Part shown: piece by piece, positions 1 to 9,134 of the stretch | Numbering within the stretch: the first letter of the stretch is position 1 | How the letters are laid out: each line of letters begins with the position of its first letter | Origin: Pectobacterium sp. PL152 | Lineage (GTDB): Bacteria > Pseudomonadota > Gammaproteobacteria > Enterobacterales > Enterobacteriaceae | Assembly (NCBI GenBank): GCA_021907015.1 | Contig: CP091064.1 | Span: 4,712,001-4,776,000 of the forward strand | DNA length: 64,000 nucleotides | Direction of reading: 5' to 3' | Notes under the pieces: generated by a model | What the model was told of the DNA's origin: nothing | What the model saw: only the letters and a program-made list of their open reading frames with translations | Databases searched by the model: none | Translations under genes and position numbers: made by a program

Positions 1-1666
1 GATCAATACCTCGACTCTGCTCTTCAGATGCACTCGAAATTTCATTCATGATCTCACTGACATTGGTGACTGAGGAAATGATCTGTTCCATAGTGCCCCG
101 CTTTATTCGCCATTTCTGATCCGGTGTGCACGCGTTGGACTGATTCCTGTATGAGACTCTCTATTTCTTTAGCTGCCTGCGCACTACGTTGTGCAAGGTT
201 TCTTACCTCACCGGCGACAACCGCGAAGCCCCGGCCTTGTTCACCGGCCCGTGCCGCCTCTACCGCCGCATTCAGCGCCAGAATGTTCGTCTGGAATGAG
301 ATGCCATTAATCACGCTGATTATTTCAGTAATTTTCTTCGAACTTTCAGTGATCACACCCATAGTATTGATCACATCCCAAACAATTTTGCCACCTGAAC
401 GGGCGTGGTTTGCGGCCACATCAGCAAGATGACTGGCTTCACGGGCATTATCTGCATTACGTTTTACGGTTGAGGTTAATTCTTCCATGCTGGCTGCAGT
501 TTCCACAACGGCGGATGATTGCTCTTCAGTGCGTGATGCCAGATCTGTGTTACCTGCAGAAATTTCTGATGATGCCGTAGCGACATGCATGACAGATTCT
601 TTGATCTGAGAAATCATCTCGCGTAACCGCTGATTCATTACCGCCAAAGCGGTAGTCAGGCGACCTAGTTCATCGGAGGGCTGAGGTTCAATTACGGCAG
701 TCAAATCACCATCGGCAATATATTCGGCAAGGGTCAGGCTGTTCCTTATTTGGCGAGTCATCTGGCGTGTAATTAGCCATGCGACTAATAGGCCGATTAC
801 AACTGCGCACAGCGCAACCAGTGCTGTCATGGATATCACTTGCTGGGTGGTATCCAGGTTTTTTTGAGTTTGTGACGCTACCAAATTTTGTATCGTGTTA
901 GTGAGTTTTTCGGCAAAGCCCGTTAGTGCGTTAGCAGCATCTTGTGACTGCTGAAGTGCTGCAGAATAGTTATTGACATTGTTTTTAAGCGTATTAAGAA
1001 ACAGTTGTGCAGCTTTTTTATCTGCTTCGGTTAGCTGTAGATTTTCTGTCGTTAACAGATTCAAAGCAGAACGGTAATCTGCCTCAAAAATATCCTGTCC
1101 GCTTTTTCCGCCAGATGACTGTATCTGAAGCACGTCGCTCCACAAGCGATTGAGTACATTCAGTAGTATCAGGTCCTGCTTTGTGGATTGTTCATGAGTG
1201 ATTAACAGCTGATTCAATTTGTCCAGTACAGACTTCTGTTCTGGTGCTGTCAACATTTTAGACGTATCCACTAATTGGCGTTCAAATTTGACAAAAGTAT
1301 CCCGTGCATCGGTATAGGCAGAGATGGTGTTTCTTAAGTCATTGAATAATGTTCGTGTGTCTGCTTCCCATGCGAAGCTTTCCCTTGTACCGCCTTGCTA
1401 TACATTTTATCAACAGCAACTTTATTTGCCTGAATGACACTTTCATCGTGATTAATTTGATAGGCAAGACGGTTTCGCCGTGCGGTGTTCAATTCATCAT
1501 TGATTTCACCGATCAATGCCCCCTTTAGCGCATAGTCCCGGATGTTAACTGATTGCTGTATACTGAAAGTTGATGAGATAATAATTATTATTATCAATAT
1601 GGCAAATCCGCCGAACAGTTTGGCTGCAACGGAAAGGTTTCTGAACCCTGAAGAAAGGTATGTCAT
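1..1666 (-). CDS. Methyl-accepting chemotaxis protein, partial, two frame breaks
   Basis: Transmembrane chemoreceptor that passes ligand signals to CheA/CheW. The gene starts at 1666 (RBS GAGG just upstream) and runs off the window start. An N-terminal membrane segment with an unusual run of six isoleucines is followed by a periplasmic helical sensor, a second membrane segment near 780-840, a HAMP region and the signalling coiled coil with the conserved hairpin around 180-330 ([20 protein letters not shown]). Two single-base breaks interrupt it: a missing A near 1380 and an extra G near 99. After the second, the frame resumes with the expected receptor tail ([15 protein letters not shown]). 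The ligand cannot be told from sequence. Family assignment is certain; the breaks are probably sequence errors. Confidence 0.9.
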
Positions 1667-1820
1667 AGATATATCCTCAAAAATATTTTCATTTTAAAAC
1701 ATGCCAATGACTAGAATTGTTGGTTTTCTACGTGGTTTGTTAGTTTTTTGTGTTTTACTCTAATGGAAGTTTCATTGTTGTTTATCGCGATGCATGAGAT
1801 AAAATAAGTCATTCATTATG

Positions 1821-1847
1821 TTTTCGGATACAGATTAATAATCTTTA
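1821..1847 (-). promoter_or_regulatory. Candidate sigma-28 (FliA) promoter of the chemoreceptor gene
   Basis: On the minus strand TAAAGATT is followed after exactly 11 bases by TCCGAAAA. The FliA consensus is TAAAGTTT, 11 bases, GCCGATAA, so 13 of 16 positions match. It lies about 155 bp upstream of the receptor start, which fits the usual late-flagellar control of chemoreceptor genes. No experiment supports it. Confidence 0.5.
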
Positions 1848-2660
1848 GTGCTCATTTAAAATAAATAAAGCGTTTAAAAACAGCTTCTTACGTATTTTTA
1901 AGAATGGTTTTCATCATGATTCAATAAAATCATGATGTTGTCTTTTAGCTTGAGGATATAAATCATTCTATGTGTGATTTGTTTTTTGTTAATCGAATGT
2001 GATTTTACTCACAGCCGAAACGTTGATCCCTGATGTTGGCGTAATGTGAGCATAGTATGGGGGCGATGCTCTATCCAGTTGATACCTATATTTATTTTTA
2101 CTTGAAGTATTATCTTTATTATTCAATGATATAGCGAATATTTTAAAAGTGAATAAGAAATATTTTTTTATTTATAAAAATACCTAAAGCAAGGCACGAA
2201 ATATGCTCCACTGAATAGTGAAGGTTTCAGGGAGATGGCGTGATTTCGTTAAAGAGAGGTGAGCCTAAGTAAAATGCTGATTTCAACAGTTTCAGATGAG
2301 ATAACCCCTGTGATTTCACGTTAATAAATTGTGAATTGCTGTCTGGCTTATGAATGACGGTGCTATAACTCATAAAGACTGAGTGAGCAGGTGCTTGTAT
2401 CAGAGAATGTCTTGTGGAAATTCAGGAGAGTGTTGCTTATGGGGTTCCCATGATGGTATTTATACTTATTTTCAGCATTCGTTTTGCTCTTCTTATCCCT
2501 GAGTTATTTATTACTATGTTAATAATTTTTTCTTGGTTTATTCTCGTAATACTTCAGTAAGTACAGGGGACAAGACTGACAGTAATATCGAGGAAAATCT
2601 GTTTTTCTGCGCGATGCTTTATGGATGGCTTCTATTTTGTAGAGAATCAGTCAGTTAATG
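1848..2660. other. AT-rich intergenic stretch, no gene recognised
   Basis: About 800 bp between the chemoreceptor promoter and the repeats next to tRNA-Ser. It is clearly AT-richer than its neighbours. I find no open reading frame with a credible start and ribosome binding site, no recognisable RNA gene and no insertion-sequence ends. It could be decayed accessory DNA next to a tRNA, but nothing specific shows this. Confidence 0.5.
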
Positions 2661-2661
2661 T

Positions 2662-2921
2662 GCAGGCCGTCGTTGGCGGCGGGACCTTGTCATTTTATCG
2701 AACCCAGTTTGTTCCATCACTATAAAAGAAAACGCCCCTGACTTGCGTCAGGGGCCGCTCGGTGTACGTATGTGGGAGATTGACTCGCGGCGTCCTGCCG
2801 CTCGCCCTGCGGGCCGCCGTTGGCGGTCCAAAACGCCAGTCCTGTCGTTTTGCCGAACCCTATCAAGGCATCTCATCCGTTCCAACGATATAAAGAAAAC
2901 GCCCCTGACGCAAGTCAGGGC
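2662..2921. repeat. Imperfect tandem duplication of the tRNA-Ser downstream region
   Basis: Two related blocks lie at about 2662-2755 and 2809-2921. Both begin with GC-rich sequence (GCAGGCCGTCGTTGGCGG versus GCGGGCCGCCGTTGGCGG), share a TCGAACCC/CCGAACCC segment, and end in the same terminator-like hairpin (AAAGAAAACGCCCCTGAC and its complement). Only the second block is next to a tRNA. The pattern suggests duplication of the tRNA 3' flank, perhaps with loss of a second tRNA copy. Confidence 0.6.
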
Positions 2922-2930
2922 GTTTCTTTA
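2890..2930 (-). terminator. Rho-independent terminator of tRNA-Ser
   Basis: The inverted repeat GAAACGCCCTGAC / GTCAGGGGCGTTTTC, with flanking A and T tracts, lies directly after the CCA end of tRNA-Ser on the minus strand. A second copy of the same hairpin lies at about 2726-2755. Confidence 0.8.
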
Positions 2931-2932
2931 TA

Positions 2933-3022
2933 TGGCGGTGAGGAAGGGATTCGAACCCTTGATACGTTTTCACGTATACACACTTTCCAGGCGTGCTCCT
3001 TCAGCCTCTCGGACACCTCACC
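2933..3022 (-). tRNA. tRNA-Ser(GGA)
   Basis: The 90-nt minus-strand sequence begins GGTGAGGTGTCCGAG and ends with the TTCGAATC T-loop, a complementary CCTCACC acceptor arm, a discriminator base and an encoded CCA. The anticodon loop CTGGAAA gives anticodon GGA (plus-strand 2986-2988), which reads UCC and UCU. The long variable arm (TATACGTGAAAACGTATC) is that of a class II serine tRNA. In E. coli serX, with the same anticodon, lies near ycdX, and ycdX follows here too. The open reading frames seen across this region are artefacts of the tRNA. Confidence 0.97.
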
Positions 3023-3300
3023 GTGGTCTCGCCGTATCGCATATCAGCGGACGGCGCTAATGTAGGTAAATTGCCGAACAGCGTCAACAAACTTCTGCAT
3101 TCAATACGCGCGATTAGCTAAAGTTAACGCAATTTGTTGCTTTGCTCACCGTTTTTGCGCTTGCCTTCCATTTATTCCCCGTCGTTACGCAAAAACCGGA
3201 TGTTTCATTTGTGTTAATCATGCGTTGTAATTCCGCTCACTGGCTGCGGAATACCCCGAAAATGGTATGCTGACTGGCAAACGCTGACCCAGGAGAACCT

Positions 3301-4038
3301 ATGTATCCCGTCGATTTGCATATGCACACCGTTGCCAGTACGCACGCTTACAGTACCCTGCATGATTACATCGCTGAAGCACAGCAGAAGAATATCCGCC
3401 TGTTCGCCATTACCGATCATGGCCCAGATATGGCAGATGCGCCGCATTACTGGCACTTCATGAATATGCGCGTTTGGCCGCGTCTGATTGATGGCGTCGG
3501 TATCCTGCGCGGTATCGAAGCGAATATAAAAACATTGAAGGCGATATCGACTGTACCGGACCCATGCTGGATCAGGTGGATGTGATTATCGCGGGCTTTC
3601 ATGAGCCGGTTTTTCCACCACAGGATAAAGACACGCATACAACGGCGATGATCGCGACCATGGCACGCGGCGACGCACATATCATTAGTCACCCCGGTAA
3701 CCCGAAATTTCCTGTCGATATCCGCGCCATTGCGGAAGCCGCGGCGAAATACAACGTGGCGCTGGAGCTAAATAACTCCTCTTTCATGCATTCGCGCAAA
3801 GGCAGTGAACCAAACTGTCGGGCGATTGCGGAAGCCGTGCGTGATGCCGGTGGGTTACTTTCTTTAGGTTCTGATTCCCATATCGCGTTTTCTCTGGGAG
3901 ACTTTACCCACTGCGAACGTATTTTGCAGGAAGTAAACTTCCCGCAGGATCGGATATTGAATGTAAGCCCTCGGCGCGTGTTGGATTTCCTCGAACAGCG
4001 GGGGAATGCCTGCTATCGCTGAACTTGCTGATTTGTGA
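3301..4038 (+). CDS. ycdX: YcdX, PHP-family zinc phosphatase, two frame breaks
   Basis: Trinuclear-zinc phosphoesterase of the PHP superfamily; E. coli YcdX has phosphatase activity and is linked to swarming. Start 3301 has RBS AGGAGAACCT. The metal motif DLHMHTVAS near residue 5, the ITDHGPDM motif near 38 and the late LGSDSH motif are visible. A missing A near 3530 breaks the frame (the restored text reads [20 protein letters not shown]) and an extra G near 3998 hides the true C-terminus ([12 protein letters not shown], stop at 4036-4038). With both corrected the protein has the usual length of about 245 residues. It lies just upstream of ycdY, as in E. coli. Confidence 0.93.
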
Positions 4039-4041
4039 CAT

Positions 4042-4089
4042 TGTCACTTAAAGGTACTGTCACTTAAAAATACTGTTACTTAAAAACAA
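4042..4089 (+). repeat. Three tandem 16-bp repeats between ycdX and ycdY
   Basis: TGTCACTTAAAGGTAC, TGTCACTTAAAAATAC and TGTTACTTAAAAACAA follow one another without spacers. They fill the gap between the ycdX stop and the ycdY ribosome binding region. No function is known to me. Confidence 0.8.
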
Positions 4090-4101
4090 ACAGGGTTATC
4101 A

Positions 4102-4677
4102 ATGAACGAGTTTTCTATTGTGTGCCGCCTATTGGGCACGCTGTTTTATCGCCAGCCGCAGGATCCTTTGCTGACGCCGTTGTTCACGCTGATTAAAGAG
4201 GGGAAATTGGCGCAGCACTGGCCGTTGGAGCAGGATGCCTTGTTGGCCCGTTTGCAAAAGGGATTGGATTTACCCGCGATGGCGGCGGACTACCAAGCTC
4301 TGTTTGATAGCGAAAACGGCTCCGTTTCGCCGCTGCGTTCGTCCTATGAAAGCGATGCGGATGACGCAGAAATTCGTACCTTTCTGCAACAGCGCGGCAT
4401 GCCGTTAAGTGACGGCGCGGTTGGTCATTTCGGTAGTTTGCTGCTTGCGGCGTCATGGCTGGAAGATCAGGCACAAGAAGACGAAACGGCGGCGCAGGTT
4501 ACCCTGTTTGATGAATATCTCTTACCGTGGAGCGATCGTTTTCTCGGGAAAGTAGAAAGTCACGCTACCACCGCATTTTATCGTACGCTGGCGATCGTTT
4601 GCCGCGAAGCGCTGGAAGCCATGCGAGATGAGCTGGGTGAAAGCGATGAAGACGACGAGTCGGAAGCAGAAGAATAA
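4102..4677 (+). CDS. ycdY: YcdY, TorD-family redox chaperone
   Basis: Cytoplasmic all-helical chaperone of the TorD/DmsD superfamily. E. coli YcdY is reported to assist zinc loading of YcdX and to affect swarming. The protein has 191 residues and is intact, close to the E. coli 184. Family features include the N-terminal VCRLLGTLFYRQPQDPLL segment and the central helices around YQALFDSENGSVSPLRSSYE. The C-terminus is strongly acidic (GESDEDDESEAEE). It lies 63 bp after ycdX, so the two are probably co-transcribed, consistent with the chaperone-client relation. Confidence 0.93.
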   Translation: MNEFSIVCRLLGTLFYRQPQDPLLTPLFTLIKEGKLAQHWPLEQDALLARLQKGLDLPAMAADYQALFDSENGSVSPLRSSYESDADDAEIRTFLQQRGMPLSDGAVGHFGSLLLAASWLEDQAQEDETAAQVTLFDEYLLPWSDRFLGKVESHATTAFYRTLAIVCREALEAMRDELGESDEDDESEAEE

Positions 4678-4714
4678 TACGCGGGAATGAAACCCCGCAG
4701 TATGAAAATGAGTA

Positions 4715-4747
4715 CGCCGATAGCAGACATGATGTGTGCTATCGGCG
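4715..4747. terminator. Hairpin between convergent ycdY and yceB
   Basis: The stem CGCCGATAGCA / TGCTATCGGCG encloses an 11-base loop, in the short gap between two genes that end towards each other. There is no strong T tract on either strand, so it may be a weak or bidirectional terminator. A smaller hairpin (GCGGG / CCCGC) lies just before it. Confidence 0.5.
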
Positions 4748-4755
4748 AGTTGGTG

Positions 4756-5319
4756 TTAGTCAGTAAACAGGATAACGATCTGGCCAGGTTTGATTTCGAT
4801 GCCTTTCGCCATCTTCTTCGCCAGCGATTCCGTCGTGCTCTTATCTGCATTCAACACGTAAGCCGGTTTTTGATCAAAATAGCTTTTCAGCGATTGATTG
4901 AGGTAAGGGCTTAGCGTTTTCATTACCGTCTGCATTTTTCCGGTTGAACGGTGTAATCGACCAGTTCCATGTCTTTCAGGTAAATCGCGCCCTGCGTTTT
5001 ATCAAATACCGGCTGTGCTTTCAGGGTCAGCTTCATATCGGCAGCCTGATTGCCCAACAGGGACGAAATATCGACTTTCGCATTGCCCGCTAGCGTGACT
5101 TCCCCGGTTCTGCCCGACCAATCTGGCTGGATAGCTCGGTTAAAACGATATGCGCATCCACCACGCCAGGCACGCCCAGCTGTTTCTGGTAATCATTATG
5201 CTTTTGCAGGTACTCATTCACTTCCTGTTCACTGAGCGTGTATTGCGTGAGTTTATTACAGCCGCTGAGTGTAAAGCCAGCAGCACTGCGGCCGCTGCCA
5301 TCCATCCTGATTTTTTCAT
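4756..5319 (-). CDS. yceB: YceB lipoprotein (DUF1439), three frame breaks
   Basis: Outer-membrane-type lipoprotein of unknown function. Start 5319 (ATG, RBS AGAGGT) begins MKKSGWMAAAAVLLA. After restoring one T near 5274 the signal peptide ends in the lipobox LSGC, followed by NKLTQYTLSEQEVNEYL. Two further missing bases, a G near 5104 and an A near 4938, break the body; the restored frames read GEVTLAGNAKVDIS, QPEKMQTVMKTLSPYLNQ and finally KPGQIVILFTD with the stop at 4756-4758. This matches E. coli YceB end to end, and yceB-grxB-mdtH order is also the E. coli order. Confidence 0.9.
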
Positions 5320-5481
5320 TATTCTGACCTCTTAATGCTATTGACGCGCACAATCTACTCATTGGTGGCGTGTGTTCATACGGGCAATTTATTTGTGTTA
5401 GCAATCAACACGAATTACACATCGGCAGCGTGCGCCTGATGTACTGGGTAAACAATAGGATAGCACTGAAATAGCGGGAAA

Positions 5482-5506
5482 CGCCGCCTCACGGCGAAGC
5501 GGCGGA
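5482..5506 (-). terminator. Terminator-like hairpin after grxB
   Basis: Minus-strand CTCCGCCGC / GGCGGCGTTTCCC forms a GC-rich stem just beyond the grxB stop, followed by a short T run. Confidence 0.55.
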
Positions 5507-5520
5507 GTAAAATCGAAGAG

Positions 5521-6168
5521 CTAGATTGCCAGACTGCTCAGCAGTGTGACCTGAGTCTGTTTCGCCATGTTATCCCGATAGTCCGCAACGCGTGAAGGAG
5601 GCGTGACACCCGCGACGATAGAAAGCGAGCGGAGCAGCGGGAAGAGATCGATATCGTCCGTTGATAGCACGCCGTTACAGGCGTTTGGCTGGACAATCAG
5701 CGGATCGAGATCCTGTAAATCATTGTTCAATTTCTTAATCAACCCCTGGGAATGGCTCAGGTGGTCAGCAAAACTGCCTAGCTGGGCTTCCTTCTTATTA
5801 ATAAAGTATTGCCGGGCGGAAGCGGAGGCAAATTCTTCAAAGGCTGCCTGAGCGAAGCGAGGGATAATCAGGCGCGGCGTATACTCGGTGACTTTACGCA
5901 GCCAGGCGGTGATGGCGGGATTAGTGGAGCCGGTCAGCAGCGGCTTGCGATCATAATTATCGATGAAATGAACAATATCCATGCTTTCAGGCATGTGGCT
6001 GCCATCGTCTTTTTGCAGAATAGGCACCATTTTCTGGCCGATCAGCCGCTCTGGTGTTGCAGCATCATCATTCGCCAGTATTTGCAATTCGACAGGGAGA
6101 TTTTTCAGGCCGAAGATCATGCGTGCTTTAACGCAGTAGGGACAGTGATCGTAAATGTAGAGCTTCAT
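5521..6168 (-). CDS. grxB: Glutaredoxin 2
   Basis: GST-like monothiol-disulfide oxidoreductase that uses glutathione to reduce protein disulfides in the cytoplasm. The protein has 215 residues, exactly the length of E. coli Grx2. The dithiol active site CPYC is at residues 9-12 (MKLYIYDHCPYCVKARMIF). The thioredoxin-fold half has the cis-proline segment KMVPILQ, and the helical GST-type C-terminal domain follows. The frame is intact and RBS GGAGACA precedes the ATG. It lies between yceB and mdtH on the same strand, with gaps of about 200 bp, so separate promoters are likely. Confidence 0.97.
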   Translation of the reverse strand: MKLYIYDHCPYCVKARMIFGLKNLPVELQILANDDAATPERLIGQKMVPILQKDDGSHMPESMDIVHFIDNYDRKPLLTGSTNPAITAWLRKVTEYTPRLIIPRFAQAAFEEFASASARQYFINKKEAQLGSFADHLSHSQGLIKKLNNDLQDLDPLIVQPNACNGVLSTDDIDLFPLLRSLSIVAGVTPPSRVADYRDNMAKQTQVTLLSSLAI

Positions 6169-6312
6169 ACGTTGTCTCCTTAATCACAGGGTATAGACAA
6201 AGGCCGCGGTGCGGCCACGCGAGTAACCCATCATCAAACAAAGTATACCGAGCGTGTGAGAAGGCCTGCGACGAAACAATTGTTTGAATGTATTAGGAAA
6301 GTATAGAAGGGC

Positions 6313-6342
6313 TTTACCGACGAGATCAAACTCGTCGGTAAA
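6313..6342. terminator. Hairpin between mdtH and grxB
   Basis: TTTACCGACGAG / CTCGTCGGTAAA form a 12-bp stem with a 6-base loop, immediately after the mdtH stop. The A and T ends of the stem could serve as the U tract. It is a plausible mdtH terminator. Confidence 0.6.
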
Positions 6343-6349
6343 ATTCAGA

Positions 6350-7555
6350 CTAATGGCCGCCCAGCATCGCAGGTTCGATGCGGCGTTGATTGAACTGCCA
6401 ATACAGCGCGGCTAACGTCAAGAACCCGATAGTGCCGAGCATAAACCACGGCAGTTCCGGCTGGTTCAAGGCATGTCCGGTATCGAATAACCAACCGCCG
6501 CCGCTGTAGCCAATCGCGCCGCCAAGCGCCAGCCCAAGTCGGCTGAATCCCATATAGCTGCCTCTGGCTCTGGAATCTGCCAGCGAGGCGCTCAAGGTTT
6601 CACGCGCGGGTTCGGCGATAATCGATCCAATGTAAAACAGACTGATCAGCATCAGCAGGGTTTGCAGCTCTGATGTCATCCCGATTGGGAACATGCTGAC
6701 GGACATGATGAAAAGCCCCGCCATCAGACGTTGTTCCAGACGGAAGCGCTTCTCGCTCCAGCGAGCGATAGGGTACAACAGCGTCAGCGACAACGTTGCT
6801 TCAATGGCGTACATCCATTTCACCGCAGACGGCGTTCCGGCGATTTCGTTGACCATAATGGGCAGCATCAACAGCACCTGCACGGCCAGCATGTAGTAAC
6901 CCGTCAGGGTTAACACATACATCAGGAAACGGCGGTCGCGAATAACGCGCGTCAGGCCTTCCCGTATCGGCGTCTTGACCGTTGAGATGCGATAGGCTGG
7001 CAGCAGCCAGGCATTGAGCGCCGCCGCGAGAACGAAGATGACGGCACCTGCCCAGCAAACGATCTCAAAATCGTACTGGAGCAGCCAACTACCAATGAGG
7101 GCGCCGATAACAGCACCTGCGCTGTCCTGCATCATTAACAGTGAGTAAAAACGGCCGCGTTCCTGTGGACGAATCAATTTGATGACCAGTGCGGTGCGCG
7201 GCGGATCGAAGAGGGTGCCGCCGAGGCCGGATAGCGCACAAGACAGCCAAAGCAGCCAGGGTTCGTCGGCAATTGCCATAAAAACAAAACCGGAGGCGCG
7301 TAGCAGCATCCCGGTAATAATCATCGGTTTGGCGCCAAACCGGTCAGCAATGGCCCCGCCGAAAATACCGAGCCCTTGCTGAATAAACTGACGCAATCCC
7401 AATGCGATACCGACTAATAATGCAGCCCAGCCGAGATCGTCGACAAAACGAATGGAAATAAGGGGAAAGACAACAAAGAATCCCAGAACCACCAGCATAT
7501 TATCGAGTAATAAAAAATATTTACCCAAGCTCCGAGCTTGCGACATCAGAGGCAT
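6350..7555 (-). CDS. mdtH: MdtH, MFS drug-efflux transporter
   Basis: Inner-membrane proton-driven exporter of the DHA1 (12-helix) group; E. coli MdtH confers fluoroquinolone resistance when overexpressed. The 401-residue protein is intact and matches the 402-residue E. coli protein throughout. The MFS loop 2-3 motif appears as [12 protein letters not shown] near residue 62, and hydrophobic segments alternate over the full length. Start 7555 gives [14 protein letters not shown]; a second ATG three codons in (MSQARSLG) is equally close to the E. coli start. It is divergent from rimJ across a 315-bp gap. Confidence 0.95.
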   Translation of the reverse strand: MPLMSQARSLGKYFLLLDNMLVVLGFFVVFPLISIRFVDDLGWAALLVGIALGLRQFIQQGLGIFGGAIADRFGAKPMIITGMLLRASGFVFMAIADEPWLLWLSCALSGLGGTLFDPPRTALVIKLIRPQERGRFYSLLMMQDSAGAVIGALIGSWLLQYDFEIVCWAGAVIFVLAAALNAWLLPAYRISTVKTPIREGLTRVIRDRRFLMYVLTLTGYYMLAVQVLLMLPIMVNEIAGTPSAVKWMYAIEATLSLTLLYPIARWSEKRFRLEQRLMAGLFIMSVSMFPIGMTSELQTLLMLISLFYIGSIIAEPARETLSASLADSRARGSYMGFSRLGLALGGAIGYSGGGWLFDTGHALNQPELPWFMLGTIGFLTLAALYWQFNQRRIEPAMLGGH

Positions 7556-7870
7556 GTTTCACCACAACGAAGAAAGGAGGAAAATAACAGACGTGACTAT
7601 TTTGTACTCTAATTCGGCTTTGGTATAGCCTATTGTTGGATAATATTTTTTTATCGATTTAACGTTATCCGAGTAGCATTTCGGCGAGAAAAAATGGTTT
7701 TCATGATGCAACTGCGCAATAACTCGGCGACGAGGATTTTACGTCTATGAATTTATGTGGTTATAGTAAGGATTATCGGAAATACCGATATTTTCTGCTT
7801 ATGTGAAATAGTGACTTTTTCAGCGGCGATGAATTTTACTTATCGATAACATGGAGAGGCAGGGGGAAAA
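7556..7870. promoter_or_regulatory. Divergent promoter region of mdtH and rimJ
   Basis: 315 bp, AT-rich, with no open reading frame of note. It must hold the promoters of both divergent genes. A TTGTTGGATAATATT stretch near 7631 has promoter-like character, but I cannot assign boxes with confidence. Confidence 0.5.
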
Positions 7871-8455
7871 ATGTTTGGCTACCGTTCAACGCCAGCAAGA
7901 GTGCAATTGACAACCGACAGGCTGGTGGTGCGTCTGGCCCATGAACGTGATGCATGGCGTCTGGCTGAATACTATTCTGAAAACCGTGATTTCCTTAAGC
8001 CGTGGGAACCCGTGAGAGACGCCAGCCATTGCTATCCATCAGGCTGGCAGGCGCGGCTGAGCGTGATTAACGATATGCATAAGCAGGGCAGCGCCTATTA
8101 CTTCCTCCTGTTGGATCCAAATGAAAACGAAGTGTATGGCGTGGCTAATTTTAGCAACGTGCTGCGAGGATCGTTTCACGCCTGCTATCTGGGCTATTCG
8201 CTCGGCCAAAAATGGCAGGGGCAGGGGCTGATGTACGAAGCGCTGCAACCGGCAATACGTTATATGCAGCGTCAGCAGCATATGCACCGCATCATGGCTA
8301 ACTATATGCCGCATAACCAGCGTAGCGGAAATTTACTGGCGCGTTTGGGGTTTGAACGTGAGGGCTATGCGAAGGATTATCTGCTCATTGACGGCAAATG
8401 GCAGGACCATGTATTAACCGCGCTGACCAACGCAGAGTGGAAGTCTCCGCGTTAA
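7871..8455 (+). CDS. rimJ: RimJ, ribosomal protein S5 N-alanine acetyltransferase
   Basis: GNAT-family enzyme that acetylates the N-terminal alanine of ribosomal protein S5, and in E. coli also affects pap fimbrial regulation. The 194-residue protein is intact, the same length as in E. coli. Conserved text includes [20 protein letters not shown] at the start, the acetyl-CoA-binding [14 protein letters not shown] near residue 115 and [20 protein letters not shown] near 140. The start has a strong purine RBS (GGGGGAAAA). It probably forms an operon with yceH, which starts 6 bp after its stop, and with yceM. Confidence 0.96.
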   Translation: MFGYRSTPARVQLTTDRLVVRLAHERDAWRLAEYYSENRDFLKPWEPVRDASHCYPSGWQARLSVINDMHKQGSAYYFLLLDPNENEVYGVANFSNVLRGSFHACYLGYSLGQKWQGQGLMYEALQPAIRYMQRQQHMHRIMANYMPHNQRSGNLLARLGFEREGYAKDYLLIDGKWQDHVLTALTNAEWKSPR

Positions 8456-8461
8456 GGAAAA

Positions 8462-9106
8462 ATGATGAAATACCAATTGGATGCTCGTGAAGCCCGCGTG
8501 ATTGGCTGTATGCTGGAAAAGCAGATCACGACACCGGATCAATACCCGATGTCGTTAAACGGCATCACCACGGCCTGTAATCAGAAAACTAACCGTGAAC
8601 CCGTGATGGAACTGAGTGAAAGCGAAGTGCAGCAAACGCTGGATTTACTCGTGAAGAAGCATTTCCTGCGCACGCTCAGCGGTTTTGGTAATCGTGTCGT
8701 GAAGTATGAACATCGTTTTTGCAATTCTGAGTTTGGCGACCTGAAACTGTCGCCAGCGGAAGTGGCGCTGGTGACGACGCTGCTCTTGCGAGGCCCGCAG
8801 ACGCCAGGTGAACTGCGTACGCGCGCGGCCCGACTGTATGATTTTTCAGATGTCGGCGAGGCTGAATCCACGCTTGAACAGTTGCAGCAGCGCGACGACG
8901 GGCCGTTTGTCGTCCGTCTGGCGCGGGAAGCGGGTAAGCGGGAAAGCCGCTATCGACACCTTTTCAGCGGTGAGACCGGTGATGCGGCGACGCCTGAAGC
9001 GGAAAGCACAAGCGATGATGATACGCATCCGCTGACTGAACGCGTTGAGGCGTTAGAAAAAGAGGTCGCTGAACTCAAACGTCAGCTTGCCGCGCTGTTA
9101 GCGTAA
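8462..9106 (+). CDS. yceH: YceH, DUF480 (UPF0502) winged-helix protein
   Basis: Conserved protein of unknown molecular function with two winged-helix domains. It is intact at 214 residues. Family text includes [20 protein letters not shown] at the start, [20 protein letters not shown] near 27, and [25 protein letters not shown] opening the second domain. The last about 25 residues ([20 protein letters not shown]) are a heptad coiled coil, so the protein probably oligomerises. It lies 6 bp after rimJ with RBS AAGGAAAA and is surely co-transcribed. It has been linked to swarming or virulence contexts only by genome neighbourhood. Confidence 0.93.
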   Translation: MMKYQLDAREARVIGCMLEKQITTPDQYPMSLNGITTACNQKTNREPVMELSESEVQQTLDLLVKKHFLRTLSGFGNRVVKYEHRFCNSEFGDLKLSPAEVALVTTLLLRGPQTPGELRTRAARLYDFSDVGEAESTLEQLQQRDDGPFVVRLAREAGKRESRYRHLFSGETGDAATPEAESTSDDDTHPLTERVEALEKEVAELKRQLAALLA

Positions 9107-9134
9107 TGAATCTGTATCAGGGAGAAAGTCGGTT

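Noticed and set aside
2743..3060. Open frames of 105 and 81 codons across the tRNA region
   Set aside because: They read through tRNA-Ser and its terminator; such frames are a known annotation artefact of serine tRNA.
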